Shown: piece by piece, positions 10,647-22,179 of the stretch | Layout of the letters: each line of letters begins with the position of its first letter | Numbering within the stretch: position 1 is the stretch's first letter | NCBI GenBank assembly: GCA_949775045.1 | Contig: OX459095.1 | Coordinates: forward strand, 22,916,311 to 22,980,310 | Source: Metridium senile | Taxonomy: Eukaryota > Cnidaria > Anthozoa > Actiniaria > Metridiidae | DNA length: 64,000 bases | Direction of reading: 5' to 3' | Made by a program: the position numbers and the translations under genes | The notes under the pieces: generated by a model | Databases searched by the model: none | What the model saw: only the letters and a program-made list of their open reading frames with translations | Told to the model about the DNA's origin: nothing

Positions 10647-11101
10647 ATTTGGATCGATATCCCCAAAGGAAAGGTCCTCAAATATAATGTACCTCAGTTA
10701 ACTAGAAGTCAAACAACAAATGTGTCTCATTTTGTTGTATTTGAAAATAGTCATGTATCTATATTTCTAATCAGAGACTATTATAAAATCAGAGATCATT
10801 AGACGTGTATTCAATGATTATTTTTAACATTAGTATTGACTAAAGCTAACTGCTCGATTCAAAACATGAAACTCTCAGATTTAAACGTGATTTGCTACAT
10901 TTAATCCTGACGATACAGCAGTTCTAAAACATCAGGTATATTATAATACATTATTGGCTTACTACTTTGCGCACCTCGAAGTGCACGCGCATGGATCCCT
11001 CAGACTGTTAGTTGTCTGACGTTTTGACTTCCTAAAAGCCGATATAACTATTAACTATGGACCGATTAAGGCCGATTTAGACTGTACGATTTCGCCTCTA
11101 A
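10647..11101. other. 3' flank of copy 2
   Basis: Non-coding. A single GTATTCAATGATTATTTTTAAC at about 10807 resembles the unit of the minisatellite downstream of copy 4 (26256-26779), so a seed of that array was already in the 3' flank before duplication. No clear polyadenylation signal close to the stop. Confidence 0.5.
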
Positions 11102-12069
11102 TTAAGGAGGCTCGACTCAGTAATTTTCGCGCTCACCCAGCGACGTTTGAAAGGCCGTAGTTCCCGCGTCAGAGGGTATTTTGACAAGTTTTTTTAACTC
11201 TTGTCTACATATAGAATGAAGTTTTTTTAAAAGTTATTTTTAGTAAAATCGATAATATTTTAGCCGACAAATGATAACGCCGCCTAATTTCTATGTAGCC
11301 TATTTTGGGAAAAAATCGGCCTAGACTTTTAAAAACACATAGCCTACTTTAAAGCTGTTACCTAGGTCAACAATCTGGCAAAGTTTTAAAAAAATTCATC
11401 TCACCGATTTTGAATAAAAACGGGACAATTTTGTCAGTGCAAAAATTCATTGTTTTATAATATTTACCGGTAACAACGGACTTTGAAAAGATAAATCAAA
11501 ATCCTTCCAACCAGGTATTAACAGGACATTTTTCTACATTGTCTGTGAATTTCAACAAATTTAGTCCACGGGATGTTTTTTGGGAAAGGATATAAATCGG
11601 CAAAAGTTTGTCAGTTTTTGTGCAAAACTTCTAATTTTTACTTCTGAGCACGCTAACGAAAAAATCTGAGATAGATTTTTTTATTTTTTAGCTATCAAAA
11701 GTTCACCATATTTTCAATTGCGCCTCTAAATTTTATAGTGATTGAAATATTTTGAGGCGGTCAAATAAAATTCTGAACGTGGCTATATTTGCCTTCGCTT
11801 TGCAGCGGCCGGTTTGTTTTTATTTCACCTTCTTCGAGTTATACATATTTGCATGCTTTTACGTCACGCACGCGGACTAACCAAGCGTGAAAATTTATAT
11901 CACACCGTCTATCATGCCAAGATCGGATAACTGAACGAAAATTGACGTGTGTTCTCTTCAGTATATATTGTTAAACCTGAAGAGAACACGTATATATCTA
12001 TAGATAATAATTAAAAAAAATAACTACTCTTTATTTTTAGGAGTATTTCCATGTGATTTTGTTCATGAA

Positions 12070-12265
12070 AACCAATCGAACGAAATCGAACGTTCGATTC
12101 AATCGAACGCAATCGAATCCAATCAAATGATTGGATTCGATTGCGTTTGGTAATCGAATGAAATCGAATGCTAAAAAAGCTGTGAATTCGATTAAATTCG
12201 ATTTCCGAACGCAATCGAATGCTTGATTGTGTTCGATTTCCGAACGGTAATCAAATAAAGTCGAA
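12070..12265. repeat. AATCGAA-rich palindromic repeat
   Basis: AATCGAA/TTCGATT phrases recur about every 10-20 bp in both orientations. The clearest palindrome is 12108-12145, where CGCAATCGAATCCAAT is mirrored exactly around a 6-bp centre. It lies in the middle of the family B element. Confidence 0.8.
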
Positions 12266-12682
12266 TGCTAAAATAAATGCAAAAGTATGAAATAAACTAA
12301 ATTTCCGGCAATTTTAAACCCAAAGTATTTGTTCCCAGACTTTGCTACAAACATAACATTTTTTATTTGAACCAATCAGGGCAAATAAATCTTCTTTCTC
12401 TTTATAAATCTCTTATCTCATTCTCTGTGTACAACGTACGTTCTGTGAACTCATCACAAGACTGACAGTCACTTGTGTGTAGCACGGAGCAGAGTAAAAT
12501 TACCAGCGGCCTTTACTTAATTAAATCTGAACTAATTACATAATCTACATTTAACTGCAACTTATTTGCTTCTTTATGTACAAACGTTCTCTAGTTCAAA
12601 CATTAGTGAGCATAAACAGTAATAATATTCTAGCTTTCCTTATAATCAAAGTTTTGCGAGGTGTGATATAAATTTTAAGTAA

Positions 12683-12772
12683 GAGATAAATACCGAGAAC
12701 GGAGGCAATAAGCCGTATAAAGCCCGAGGGGCCGTAGGCTTATTGCCGACGTTCGAGGTATTTATCTGACTT
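12683..12772. repeat. Fold-back piece inside the family B element
   Basis: AGATAAATACC-GAGAACG ... GGCAATAAGCC is mirrored by GGCTTATTGCCGACGTTCGAGG and TATTTATCT. Related phrases (TATAAAGCCC, GGCAATA) recur at 13290-13440 in the same element. Confidence 0.65.
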
Positions 12773-13129
12773 ATTACATGATTTACAGAGGTTTTCCAAA
12801 AAGGCCTTGTATTTTTAAATTTTGTATGCAACATTTGGGTTTTTACGCCATATACTTTTATCGATGCAAGTCGTTTTCAAGACGACAAATATATTCTTCA
12901 GAAGATTCTTGAATTGTTTTATTTTTATTTTTAGTGCATGACTTATTACATGATTGAATAGGTTTTCACACAACTTCATGTCCCAAAGGGCATCATCAAG
13001 CTGATTATTTTTTTGGTTTCCCATGAGAATACAATCCAAACAATGGGCTTTTAGTTTTGTTGTACACTACAATACTAATGAACTGTAACGAACAAATGAA
13101 TACGTTTTCTTCTCACTAACTGACATCGA

Positions 13130-13206
13130 TCGGACAGTTAGCATAAAGTGTTAGGGTCAGGATTTGTAAGCAAAGGGTTCGAGGTTCGATCCTCGAAAGG
13201 GTCACT
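13130..13206 (+). repeat. tRNA-like fragment (possible SINE head)
   Basis: GGTTCGATCC (13183-13192) is a perfect box B in a 5-bp CGAGG/CCTCG-type stem, and TTAGCATAAAGTG about 40 bp upstream resembles box A. A full cloverleaf with paired acceptor ends cannot be drawn, so it is a tRNA-derived relic rather than a functional tRNA gene. Confidence 0.45.
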
Positions 13207-14241
13207 CTATCAGATTTTTTATCCGTTAAATGTTCGCAACTAGAAAATTTCTAAGTTTAACGTTACATATAAAGTAGGGATTAGGTCATTGGTATTCAAG
13301 GGCAATATACATTAGTATTCAAGGGCAATATACATTAGTATTCACGGGCAATATATAGATATTGCCCTCAAATGGGGGCAATATCTGTATAAAGCCCTTG
13401 AATTGATAATGAACAGGGTAATACGCGATATAAAGCCCTAAAAGTAACAATGAAAACCGATGTAATCATGTAATAAGCTTGGTTAGTCCGCGTGCGTGAC
13501 GTAAAAGCATGCAAATATGTATAACTCGAAGAAGGTGAAATAAAAACAAACCGGCCGCTGCAAAGCGAAGGCAAATATAGCCACGTTCAGAATTTTATTT
13601 GACCGCCTCAAAATATTTCAATCACTATAAAATTTAGAGGCGCACTTGAAAATATGGTGAACTTTTGATAGCTAAAAAAATCTATCTTAGATTTTTTCGT
13701 TAGCGTGCTCAGAAGTAAAAATTAGAAGTTTTGCACAAAAACTGACAAACTTTTGCCGATTTATATCCTTTCCCAAAAAACATCCCGTGGACTAAATTTG
13801 TTGAAATTCACAGACAATGTAGAAAAATGTCCTGTTAATACCTGGCTGGAAGGATTTTGATTTATCTTTTCAAAGTCTGTTGTTATCGGTAAATATTATA
13901 AAACAATGAATTTTTGCACTGAAAAAAATTGTCCCGTTTTTATTCAAAATCGGTGAGATGATTTTTTTTTAAACTTTGCCAGATTGTTGACCTAGGTAAC
14001 AGCTTTAAAGTAGGCTATGTGTTTTTAAAAGTTTAGGTCGATTTTTCCCAAAAATAGGCTACATAGAAATTAGGCGGCGTTATCATTTGTCGGCTAAAAT
14101 ATTATCGATTTTATTAAAAAACTTTATTCTATATGTAGACAAGAGTTAAGAAATCTTGTCAAAATACCCTCTGACGCGGGAACTACGGCCTTTCAAACGT
14201 CGCTGGGTGAGCGCGAAAATTACTGAGTCGAGCCTCCTTAA

Positions 14242-15425
14242 TGCATGCAACTTGCTCACGTTATACTTACAACTCAATCGTTCAGTGTAATTCAAACCCA
14301 CAACTCGTCCATGCTACGATAGACGCATGCAACACGAAAAAAGGAGTAGGATTTGTTTTCAAAAACTACGACAGTCGGAGCCGTCTTAGCCAAATATGGT
14401 GAACTATAGTCGTTTCTATCAAAAGTGAACTGCTGCGAGCTGTTAACATAATTTTCCACAGACAGACCAATCCTGGCTATTTAGTAAGCGAATATGTAAG
14501 CATTATATTTCAATAACTTGTCGAAAAGCTGACTTTTTATCTTCCTGTTTTCAAGAATGTACGAAATCGTATGTTCAGTAGTTATATTACATGTGACTAG
14601 TGCTCGTGGATAAGAGTGATCGAATCTCGAATGAGATCGAATATGTTACGTAATCAGTTTAGAATCACACTGGAATTCCACATTGCAAGTATTGTTGTGT
14701 AGAACTGGCCATAACTCGTTCGAGAAGTCGACTTATTTTCTTCTTCACCCTAGGAATTTCCCACAAAACAGTCTCTGGGTCTCTAATACACAAATTAAGT
14801 AATATACTACATGTTCAGAAATCATCGCCAGTCCGGCCGCCCGCCGCCCCGGACCCGGCAAAACGAGATGTTTCTCAATATATATCTCCAGAATAAAAAT
14901 GAACATCCTTGATGTTTTTGAACAAATACAACCCGTTTTCCACTTATGCCAGGATCTGCAGGCAAGTTGTTCTTGCAGTTTTGTTTATTTTTTCCCGCCA
15001 TAAGCACAATATTGATCAGTTATCTTTGGGACTTTTCCTTCATCCTTGTGTTGTTTTACAACGTGCAAACAATTTCACGTCACAACCCTTAAGGTTGGGA
15101 AATATTTTTCAGACATAGCATAAATTACCTAACCCATTTTGACCAATCAAATTGAGCAAGTCACTGTAAACATTCCGGCTAGTGATTAGCAATTATGCTC
15201 TTAGGAATTTTTAATAGCTCAGCGGTCTTGCGCATGCTCAGTCATACAAATATCTCCTCTGCAATGTGGGATTACATAGTTATACAATGGTTTCTCGTGA
15301 CATACCGTGAATATCCCACTCGTCACTCAGGAAAAATCCTATCCAGTAAAATAGCAATGATCACCGCAAACTTTTCAGGTCTGCAAAATCACTCTTCGCC
15401 CGAGAGACAGATCTGAATTTACCCG
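14242..15425. other. Intergenic, nothing convincing
   Basis: No recognisable coding or repeat content. A short GC-rich patch (14826-14866) stands out against the AT-rich background, and ACAACCCTTAAGGTTGG at 15080 is a chance-size palindrome. Confidence 0.4.
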
Positions 15426-15429
15426 GGTA

Positions 15430-17060
15430 CCATGATAGCACAATACTTGTCAAGGAAGTCGAGCGTATCTGGTCTGAGCTTGATGCCGCAGCAACATGTA
15501 TAGTGCCAGTGGATGAGGTGGGTACCAAGCCCTCCTCCTGCCTTGACTCCTTTAGGCCACTCAGTGAAGATGATGTCGCTTGCCTAATATCGAAGTCGAG
15601 CAAGAAACTTAGCTCCCTTGATTCTATGCCCACTCCCGTTGTGGTCGAATGCTTAGATGTTCTTCCTCCGGTACTTATCAGGATGGTAAACTTGTCCTTA
15701 CAATCTGGATGCTTCTCTGACAACTGGAAACAGGCAGATGTTCTTCCCAGACTAAAGAAAACTAAAGCAGAGGCTATTTTCAATAACCTCCGCCCCATTA
15801 GCAATCTGGCATTTGTGTCTAAGCATACCGGTCAGACACACGACTACCTTACTGTGCATGGGCTTTATCCCAAGGTCCAGTCCTCCTACCGTGAGTTCCA
15901 TAGCACCGAAACTGCACTGCTGCGTGAGAAAAACGATATCTTGATGAACATGAATGAACAACATGTGCCACTGTTAGTTCTACTCGATCTTAGTGCCGCC
16001 TTTTATACTGTCGACCACAGTATTTTATTAAAGCGCCTGCACTCTAACTTTGGTATGTCAGGCGTCGTTCTTTCCTTGTTTTAGTCCTACCTCAATAATC
16101 GAACCTAGTCCGTATCATTCAGTGGTGCGACATCCAGGAAATTTGAAATGAAGCAAGGGCTACGAGTCCAGGGGTCTTGCCTCGACCCCCTCCTTTTTGT
16201 TACATATGTTAGCAACCTCTTCACTTTCCTAGAGAAACATCTACCAAATGTCCACGCATATGCTGATGATACGCAGCTTTATCTATCATATTCAAATCAG
16301 ACACCAACGCCGAACAATTCGCCGCTATTGAAGCCATGCAAAACTGTATCGCGGAGATCAGAAAGTGGATGCTTGAGGATAGTCTTAAATTGAATGATGA
16401 CAAAACGAAGTTCGCTATCATCGGGACAAGTCAGCAACTAGCTATAAAGTGAATGTCAACTCACTACGCGTAGGAGATGTAACACTACCGGTCAGTCCAG
16501 TGAAGTAAAAAATCTCGGCTGCTGGTTCGATTCTCAGCTCAAGATGGACTATCACATCAACAAGACAATAAGGAGAATTAGGAAATGTCTAAGTTATGAA
16601 ACTGTACAAAGTTTGATTAACGCGTTCGTTACCAGCCGACCAGGTTACTGTAATAGCCTACTCTACGGTCTTCCTGCATGTCAGCTTCACAAACTTCAGT
16701 GCGTTCAAAATGCTGCCGCTAGACTTATGTGTAACATCAGTCGATTATATTTTGTTTTATATTATCATTCATAAGTGTTATTTGTAAAGTTGCATCAATC
16801 ATCTATTGTACATTATGATTTATTAACAGGTTCCCATTTAAATCTGTACTTACTCTGTGTGTTTAGCACACATCAACAAAATTTGCATAAGTACAGATTT
16901 AGATGGGAAAGTACAGATTTATATGGGAACCTGTTTATTGTAAATATCTGATATTTTACACTTTAATTAGCTTAGACATTGTAATGCGCGAGTGAGCATC
17001 TTTCTATGTAACTCGCGCAATATAAATATTGAATTATTATTATTATAATTATAATTATTA
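15430..17060 (+). pseudogene. Degenerate L2/CR1-type LINE reverse transcriptase, copy 1
   Basis: 5'-truncated and broken. The frame through 15503-16081 matches the LINE linker and RT fingers (FRPLSEDDVACLI, LSLQSGCFSDNWKQ, LRPISNLAFVSK, STETALL) and RT motif A (LLVLLDLSAAFYTVDH, where the family has AAFDTVDH). A TAG follows at 16082. Motif C survives as VHAYADDTQLYL near 16262, then further frameshifts, then NSLLYGLPACQLHKLQCVQNAAARL (16655-16735). The rest of the thumb is deleted straight into the 3' UTR, which carries the 16825-16935 MITE and ends with a GCGCAATATAAAT signature and (ATT)n near 17040. Dead by several independent lesions. Confidence 0.9.
16825..16935. mobile_element. MITE inserted in the LINE 3' UTR
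   Basis: 111 bp with inverted ends AACAGGTTCCCATWTAAATC then TGTACTT, plus an additional internal copy of the right arm. Direct repeats of TATT flank it (16821-16824 and 16936-16939). Non-coding. Confidence 0.8.
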
Positions 17061-17094
17061 TCAATATATTTTCTTTGCATACACATTCGCTTAA

Positions 17095-17666
17095 GGTTAC
17101 TGTCAACCTTCACTGCATCCCTCGTTTGAAAATTGTTTTTCGCGTCACATTAAAGTAAAGGATAGTAAACTATACGCCATTTAAAAGCTTGTAGAACAAA
17201 AATTATGATGATATATACGTTTTTTGGAAGCAATATAATTTTGACAAGCACACACGATTTTACCCGAAAACGGACACTTTAATTTGTTTGCGCGAATATA
17301 AGTCAAAACTTTGTATTCTTATTGATAAGATTTTAACGTCAAAACATTATGCACATATCAAACTCCAAAACCGTGCCAGGCTTTATTGATTTTATATTAA
17401 GTTATATTAATTTCAATTCTATCCATTGAAAAAATTCATGTGCCATGATCGCTAACGCGATAACTCAAAAACTAAGGCTTCACAATCTATCGCTAGGCTT
17501 TAGTTTTTGACCCTGTCAAAAAAATATTAGTTGCAAAAAGCGTATATATCATCATAATTTTTGTTCTATAACCTTTAAAATGGTGTATAGTTTATTAGCT
17601 TTTACTTTAATGTGACGCAAAAAAACAATTTTCAAACGAGGGATGTCGCGAAGGTTGACAGTAACC
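17095..17666. mobile_element. TTAA-flanked inverted-repeat element, family C (572 bp)
   Basis: TTAA at 17091-17094 and 17667-17670. Inverted arms of about 135 bp start GGTTACTGTCAACCTTC and include ATCCCTCGTTTGAAAATTG, GCGTCACATTAAAGTAAA and ATTATGATGATATATACG on both sides. No open frame of interest. The middle contains a separate AAAACTAARGCY inverted pair. Fits a Kolobok-like MITE. Confidence 0.9.
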
Positions 17667-17840
17667 TTAAAACGTTTTAGTACCCGGAAAACGAAGACCC
17701 GGAAAACGAAGTGTGTATACTAGAAAATACAAGTGACTTGCGGGATATTACACATTATGCCACTCGAAACAATTGTATAACTAGTATGTACACCAAATTC
17801 AAAAAGGCTGAAGGAGCAAACGGCGATTTTAGATTGCACC

Positions 17841-18050
17841 CCTAAGTGGGACCGGAAAGGGTTTTAAAATTAAAATCAATCTTTGTTGTTGTTGTTGATG
17901 ATCTTATAACCTAAAAGGGACCACAAAACTCAGCTGGTGGGTATTCTCGTCATTATCACCCTAAGCGGGACCAAAACACTGATTTCAAACCCTTAAAGGG
18001 ACGACGAGGACCCCCACCCCCTTTTATAAGTCCCCCCTCTCCGGGGACCG
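17841..18050. repeat. Degenerate repeat of CCTAARNGGGACC phrases
   Basis: Phrases of the form CCCTAAGYGGGACC recur at 17841, 17911, 17960 and 17990, and the stretch ends with a C/G-rich run at 18010-18048. The phrase is the complement of the GTACCTTTTAGGG triplets inside the 28-272 element, and the right end (CCCCGGAGAGGGGG on the minus strand) resembles that element's terminus, so this is probably a decayed relative. Confidence 0.5.
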
Positions 18051-18589
18051 TTATATCTAAGATTACAACACGAAGGACCACAAAATGCTGGATGAAAGCG
18101 TTGAAATGGACCCAACATGTTGCGACATGATTTGTACACGATACTATTTTCGAACTTTAATTAGGACTATATGCAAATATGTCTTATTTATTCAAGAATT
18201 TTGTATTTGTTTTCACCTGTAATGGTAATTTCGAGCTCGGCATCGAAACGTCTTGTGAAACGTCTTTTTCCCCCTGGGGGACCCCTAAACCTGGCAAGGT
18301 ACACACAGACAAAAATAACTGCTGAAGCCTTGTTGTTTTCAACCACTAAAAGGTACGGCTGTGCGATGTTCTTCTTCATGATTCTATGTTATCATGTTAC
18401 GTAACTGATTTTTGAGCCAAAACCATAGGCAGCCCAATTATTCTCTCTGAGGATTTTTTTTGATGACAAAGTTATTTTTAACCGCGCGCCGAGCGCCGTA
18501 CATAAATCATTGAGCGAGCGGGTGGGGTAAGTAAGTAAGAAACTTTATTTATAGAGTGTAGCATTAAATAGCTAAAAGCTAATAAACTT

Positions 18590-20090
18590 GTGGCCCTCTT
18601 GTAGTTCCTGTGTTGTATCACCTGTGCTTAAAAAGTCATCGCTGGACCAGGAAGTACTGCAGAATTACAGACCAATATCCAACCTCTCCTTTGTCTCGAA
18701 ATGCTGTGAGAAAGTCGTGGCTTCTTAATTAAAATCCTATCTGAACAACAACAACTTAACTGAACCTTTTCAGTCTGCATACAAGGAGCGCCATGGCACT
18801 GAAACTGCCCTAATTAGAGTACAAAGCGACATTCTTCGTGCTATTGATGATGATAAATGCGTTGTCCTGTTGCTATTAGACTTGTCTGCAGCTTTTGACA
18901 CGGTTGTTCACCCCATTCTACTCTCAAGACTATCTTCCGGTTTTGGAGTCCGTGATAAATTTCTTTCCTGGTTTCGTTCTTACCTTGCTGATCGCAAACA
19001 AGTCGTCTGTGTTGAGAATCAACGATCTGACACCTTCAACTTTGAGTGTAAAGTCCCACAGGGATCTGTGTTGGGCCCGATCCTGTTCAATCTGTATACT
19101 TCACCATTGGGTGTTATTATGCGGCATCATGGTGTTTGGTTCCACCACTTTTACGCAGATGATACCCAGATTTTGCTATACTTTTAAATGCTCCATTGGA
19201 GGCGATATGGACTCTTGTAGACGCAGGATTGAAGCATGTATCAATGACATTGATCATTGGATGGTGTTCAACAACTTAAAACTTAACAATGACAAGAATG
19301 AATTTCTTCTACTTCACGCGCAGCATCGCCTATCACCGCCACTTGACTGTATCTTGGCTGGTAATGAACTTATTAAACCTTCTGATCATGCCAGGAACAT
19401 TGGAGTGGTTTTCGATAGGACTGTTAGTTTAGATAAACAAGTTACTACAATTTGTAATTCTTTGCTTTATGGCTTACCTAAATATCTTATACAGCGCTTG
19501 CAATATGCTCTTAATGCTGCAGCCAAAGTTATCAGTCTCACCCGTAAATACGATCATATAACACCGATTTTGATGGAGCTGCATTGGCTCCCAGTAGAGC
19601 AACGAATCAAGTTCAAGATCATTCTACTTGTCTTTAAGGACACTAATAATATTGCACCAGCTTATATTGTTGATTTAATTTGTTCTTATATTCCATCTCG
19701 ATCTTTGCGTTCATCTTCTAAGGGATTGCTTATAGTGCCCAAATTTAAATTACAGATATATTGTGCAAGAGCTTTTTCTGTCTGTGGGCCAGTACTTTGG
19801 AACAGCCTTCCACAGGAGTTAAGATCCTGTCCAGGCTTAGAATTATTTAAGAAAAAATTGAAAACATTTTTGTTTATAGAAGCTTACAACTAACTACATT
19901 ATCTATAGGTATTGATATTATAGTTTTAAATTTTTAGATTTTTAGATTTTGCAGATTATATTCTTACTTAAATAGTTTTAACTGAAATATAGTCTTAGTA
20001 TCATTGTCACATATTAATTTATATATCATATTGTATCTATTTGTTGTAAAGCGCTTTGCGCATCCAATGTAAAATCGCTATAGAACTGAT
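18590..20090 (+). pseudogene. Degenerate L2/CR1-type LINE reverse transcriptase, copy 2
   Basis: The frame opens near 18600 ([20 protein letters not shown]), hits a TAA at about 18724, then continues through the motif A region (LLLLDLSAAFDTVVH), PQGSVLGPILFNLY and motif C (FYADDTQILL), stopping at 19187. A +1 frameshift leads into 19200-19893, with DIDHWMVFNNLKLN, HARNIGVVFD and HITPILMELHWLPVEQRIKFK. About 40 codons of thumb are missing between VTTIC and NSLLYGLP, an internal deletion. The 3' end carries TGTAAAGCGCTTTGCGCATC at 20045 and a short tail. More complete than the 15-17 kb copy, but dead. Confidence 0.9.
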
Positions 20091-20338
20091 AAAGTTAATA
20101 ATATCACGATATTATAATGAAAGTCATTCGCTTCAACAATCTCCTTCGAAAGAACGACTCGTAGAAAATGATTTTCAACTTTTAAAACTTATAAATAGTA
20201 ATAATAATAAATTTATAGCTTTACACGAAGTTTCAAAGCTTTTAAAGTTTGTAAAGAGTTTTCAACTTTTTATGTGGTTTGATGGATTACAAAATTTTAG
20301 AAAGCTCCCTATCCCGGTCAGGCTAGCATTAACGCACT

Positions 20339-20430
20339 AATAGACCCATTCAGTTTGATGATTAACTCCAAAGGGAATGTACATGTGGTTTGAAATGGGA
20401 AAATAAACATTGAAGCTGAATGGGTCTATT
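20339..20430. mobile_element. 92-bp MITE-like hairpin
   Basis: AATAGACCCATTCAGYTT at the left is mirrored by AAGCTGAATGGGTCTATT at the right. No open frame. Target duplication not resolvable beyond possible TA. Confidence 0.75.
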
Positions 20431-20689
20431 GTTATGCCTCCGGCGTAACGCTAACAAGTTGTGCATGTTCACTTCGCGCTGATTGGCTAGCACCCCCAGA
20501 AGGATTTACTTAGAACAATAGAAATGTTTGGATGATGGATCTCGTTTTTCGAAATGCTCAAGGGTGACAGCGCTTTTTTCGTTTTGTTTTTATTTGGTAT
20601 CTCTTCAAATTGTCCGTACCACGCCTCTTGAAAAGGATTTCCGCGGTGTCTTTTAAGACTTTTAAGGGTGTTAGTTCAGTCCCAAAGCT

Positions 20690-21893
20690 GAAAGCTGGGA
20701 CTGAATTGGTTTACCAAGGATGTGCTACAAAAGTTCATGATCATGTCGTTGAGAAAAAAAAAGTCAATTTTAATAATTTCTATAGAACAATTAAATGTTC
20801 ATATTTGTGCTAAAAACTCGATTTCTGTCAGTTGCAACTGATTCAAAAAAACGAAGCAGTTGGGAAAAAGAGAATGTGATCAAGCCATAAATACTTGTGA
20901 TAATATCAATATTCAGTGATATTAAAATTTCGTGCAATGTACAAAATCTGAGCCCCTTGGCTCAAATCAATCACGTGCAGTACTGTTATTCGTCGATAAC
21001 GCACGCAAAGCGAACATTCAGCGAACTCAATTTTAATATTAAAAGAGTTAAAGAATTTTCGTTCGTTCTTTATCGGCAAATACAGTCACTTGGTGACTGT
21101 TCAATTAACTCAAAATTTCTTCATACTACTTCAGTATTTAACATTTATCGTTTATTGAATAGCCAGCCCCTGTCAGTATTTGCCGATAAAAAACTCACTT
21201 TAGTCTCTAACCCCAAACTATTGAATGATATACGTTCCGTGTAAAATCAAATAACAATCTATTATTCCACTCTAAATCTTTTATTTTATCTATTTTATTT
21301 TATTCCTTTACTCGTTCGTTTATTTGTTTGCTTATTTGTTTGTTTGATCGGTTTTCAGTGTTTGTTCACCTATGCAGTCTGTTTTCAAGATTGATCGTTT
21401 GATTGATTGTTCGGTTTCTTTGTTTGTTTGTTATTATTCATTCATTTGTTTGTTTTAAAATTGTGTGTTTACACTTTCACCCAAATATCTACTTGAAAAG
21501 TGGATATACGTGGTAGCAAATAATGAATTAGAGTGTGTTACTGATTTAATTAAACATGCGTTACTGACGTAACATTATTTCAGGTCTATTACTTATATTT
21601 TGACTAGTTTAAGAGTAGTTCAATAGTACATTACAGATGACAGATCAGGATGATTTACTGAATCAACAATCAAACAAAAATCTGCCATATCCTGTGTACC
21701 GGCGTCCCCATCCCTCCCCCTACTGGTACACAGGCTAATCTGTCTGGTATATAACAATACGGTACTATTCATAATTCATTGTGTGCTTTTCATCGTTTCT
21801 CGAAAGTCCGATTGCTGCAGGTCGAATATATCGAAGTCGATATTTCGATACAAATCTTTTTCTTTCTTGATACTGCCTTATTTCTACATTGCT
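20690..21893 (+). pseudogene. BTB-PHR copy 3: 5' flank and 5' UTR only
   Basis: Matches the upstream region of copies 1 and 4 up to CTTATTTCTACATTGCT, then switches at 21893, one codon-length before the expected ATG, to unrelated sequence. The coding region is absent. It carries an extra block (about 20914-21217) that copies 1 and 4 lack. Intact promoter-like sequence, including the GTACACAGG stem at 21695-21735, could still be transcribed into the following unrelated DNA. Confidence 0.88.
20914..21217. mobile_element. Insertion of about 300 bp within copy 3 flank
   Basis: Copies 1 and 4 read straight from GATAATCCCAATATCTATTG to AAAGATATACGTTCC; in copy 3 these halves are separated by about 300 bp. 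The insert has short inverted pieces (TTTATCGGCAAATACAGT / AGTATTTGCCGATAAA) but no terminal repeat I can define, so its class is unknown. Confidence 0.65.
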
Positions 21894-22179
21894 GGTATTT
21901 TACTATACCTTCGGGGCAGTTAAAGAAGTTACCGATTAGTAACCGAGTGACATACGATCGCTTTTAATACTAGATAGACCAATATCACGAGACTAAAATA
22001 GGAGCTAGACATATAAAGACGAAGGGTCAAGGGAATAACAAAGCAAGCAAATAAGCGACCGTTGGTAACTATAAATACACGGAGATAACAAGCGAATACA
22101 AACGCGAACGATGCTCTGCTGCCCATGGTCTCTAGCTGGCATAACTTGTAAAACTTACCATTGTAACTGCTCAACAATT
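21894..22179. repeat. Junction between copies 3 and 4, containing a dispersed repeat
   Basis: Unique to this junction except for about 22055-22130 (ACCGTTGGTAACT, TAAATACACGGAGA, ACAAGCGAATACA, CGAACGATGCTCTGC), which recurs inverted at 43585-43660. Non-coding. Confidence 0.65.

Larger units (their letters stand above)
11106..14237. mobile_element. TTAA-flanked element with about 770-bp inverted repeats, family B (3.1 kb)
   Basis: TTAA at 11102-11105 and 14238-14241. The two arms (about 11106-11888 and 13475-14237) are inverted copies along their whole length, starting GGAGGCTCGACTCAG and ending near AGTCCGCGTGCGTGAC, with only scattered mismatches. The 1.6-kb middle has no gene: it holds an AATCGAA-rich palindromic stretch, a fold-back piece and a tRNA-like fragment. 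Such long near-identical arms could form an extended double-stranded RNA if transcribed. No transposase, so non-autonomous. The shorter element at 46083-46649 shares its termini. Confidence 0.9.
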
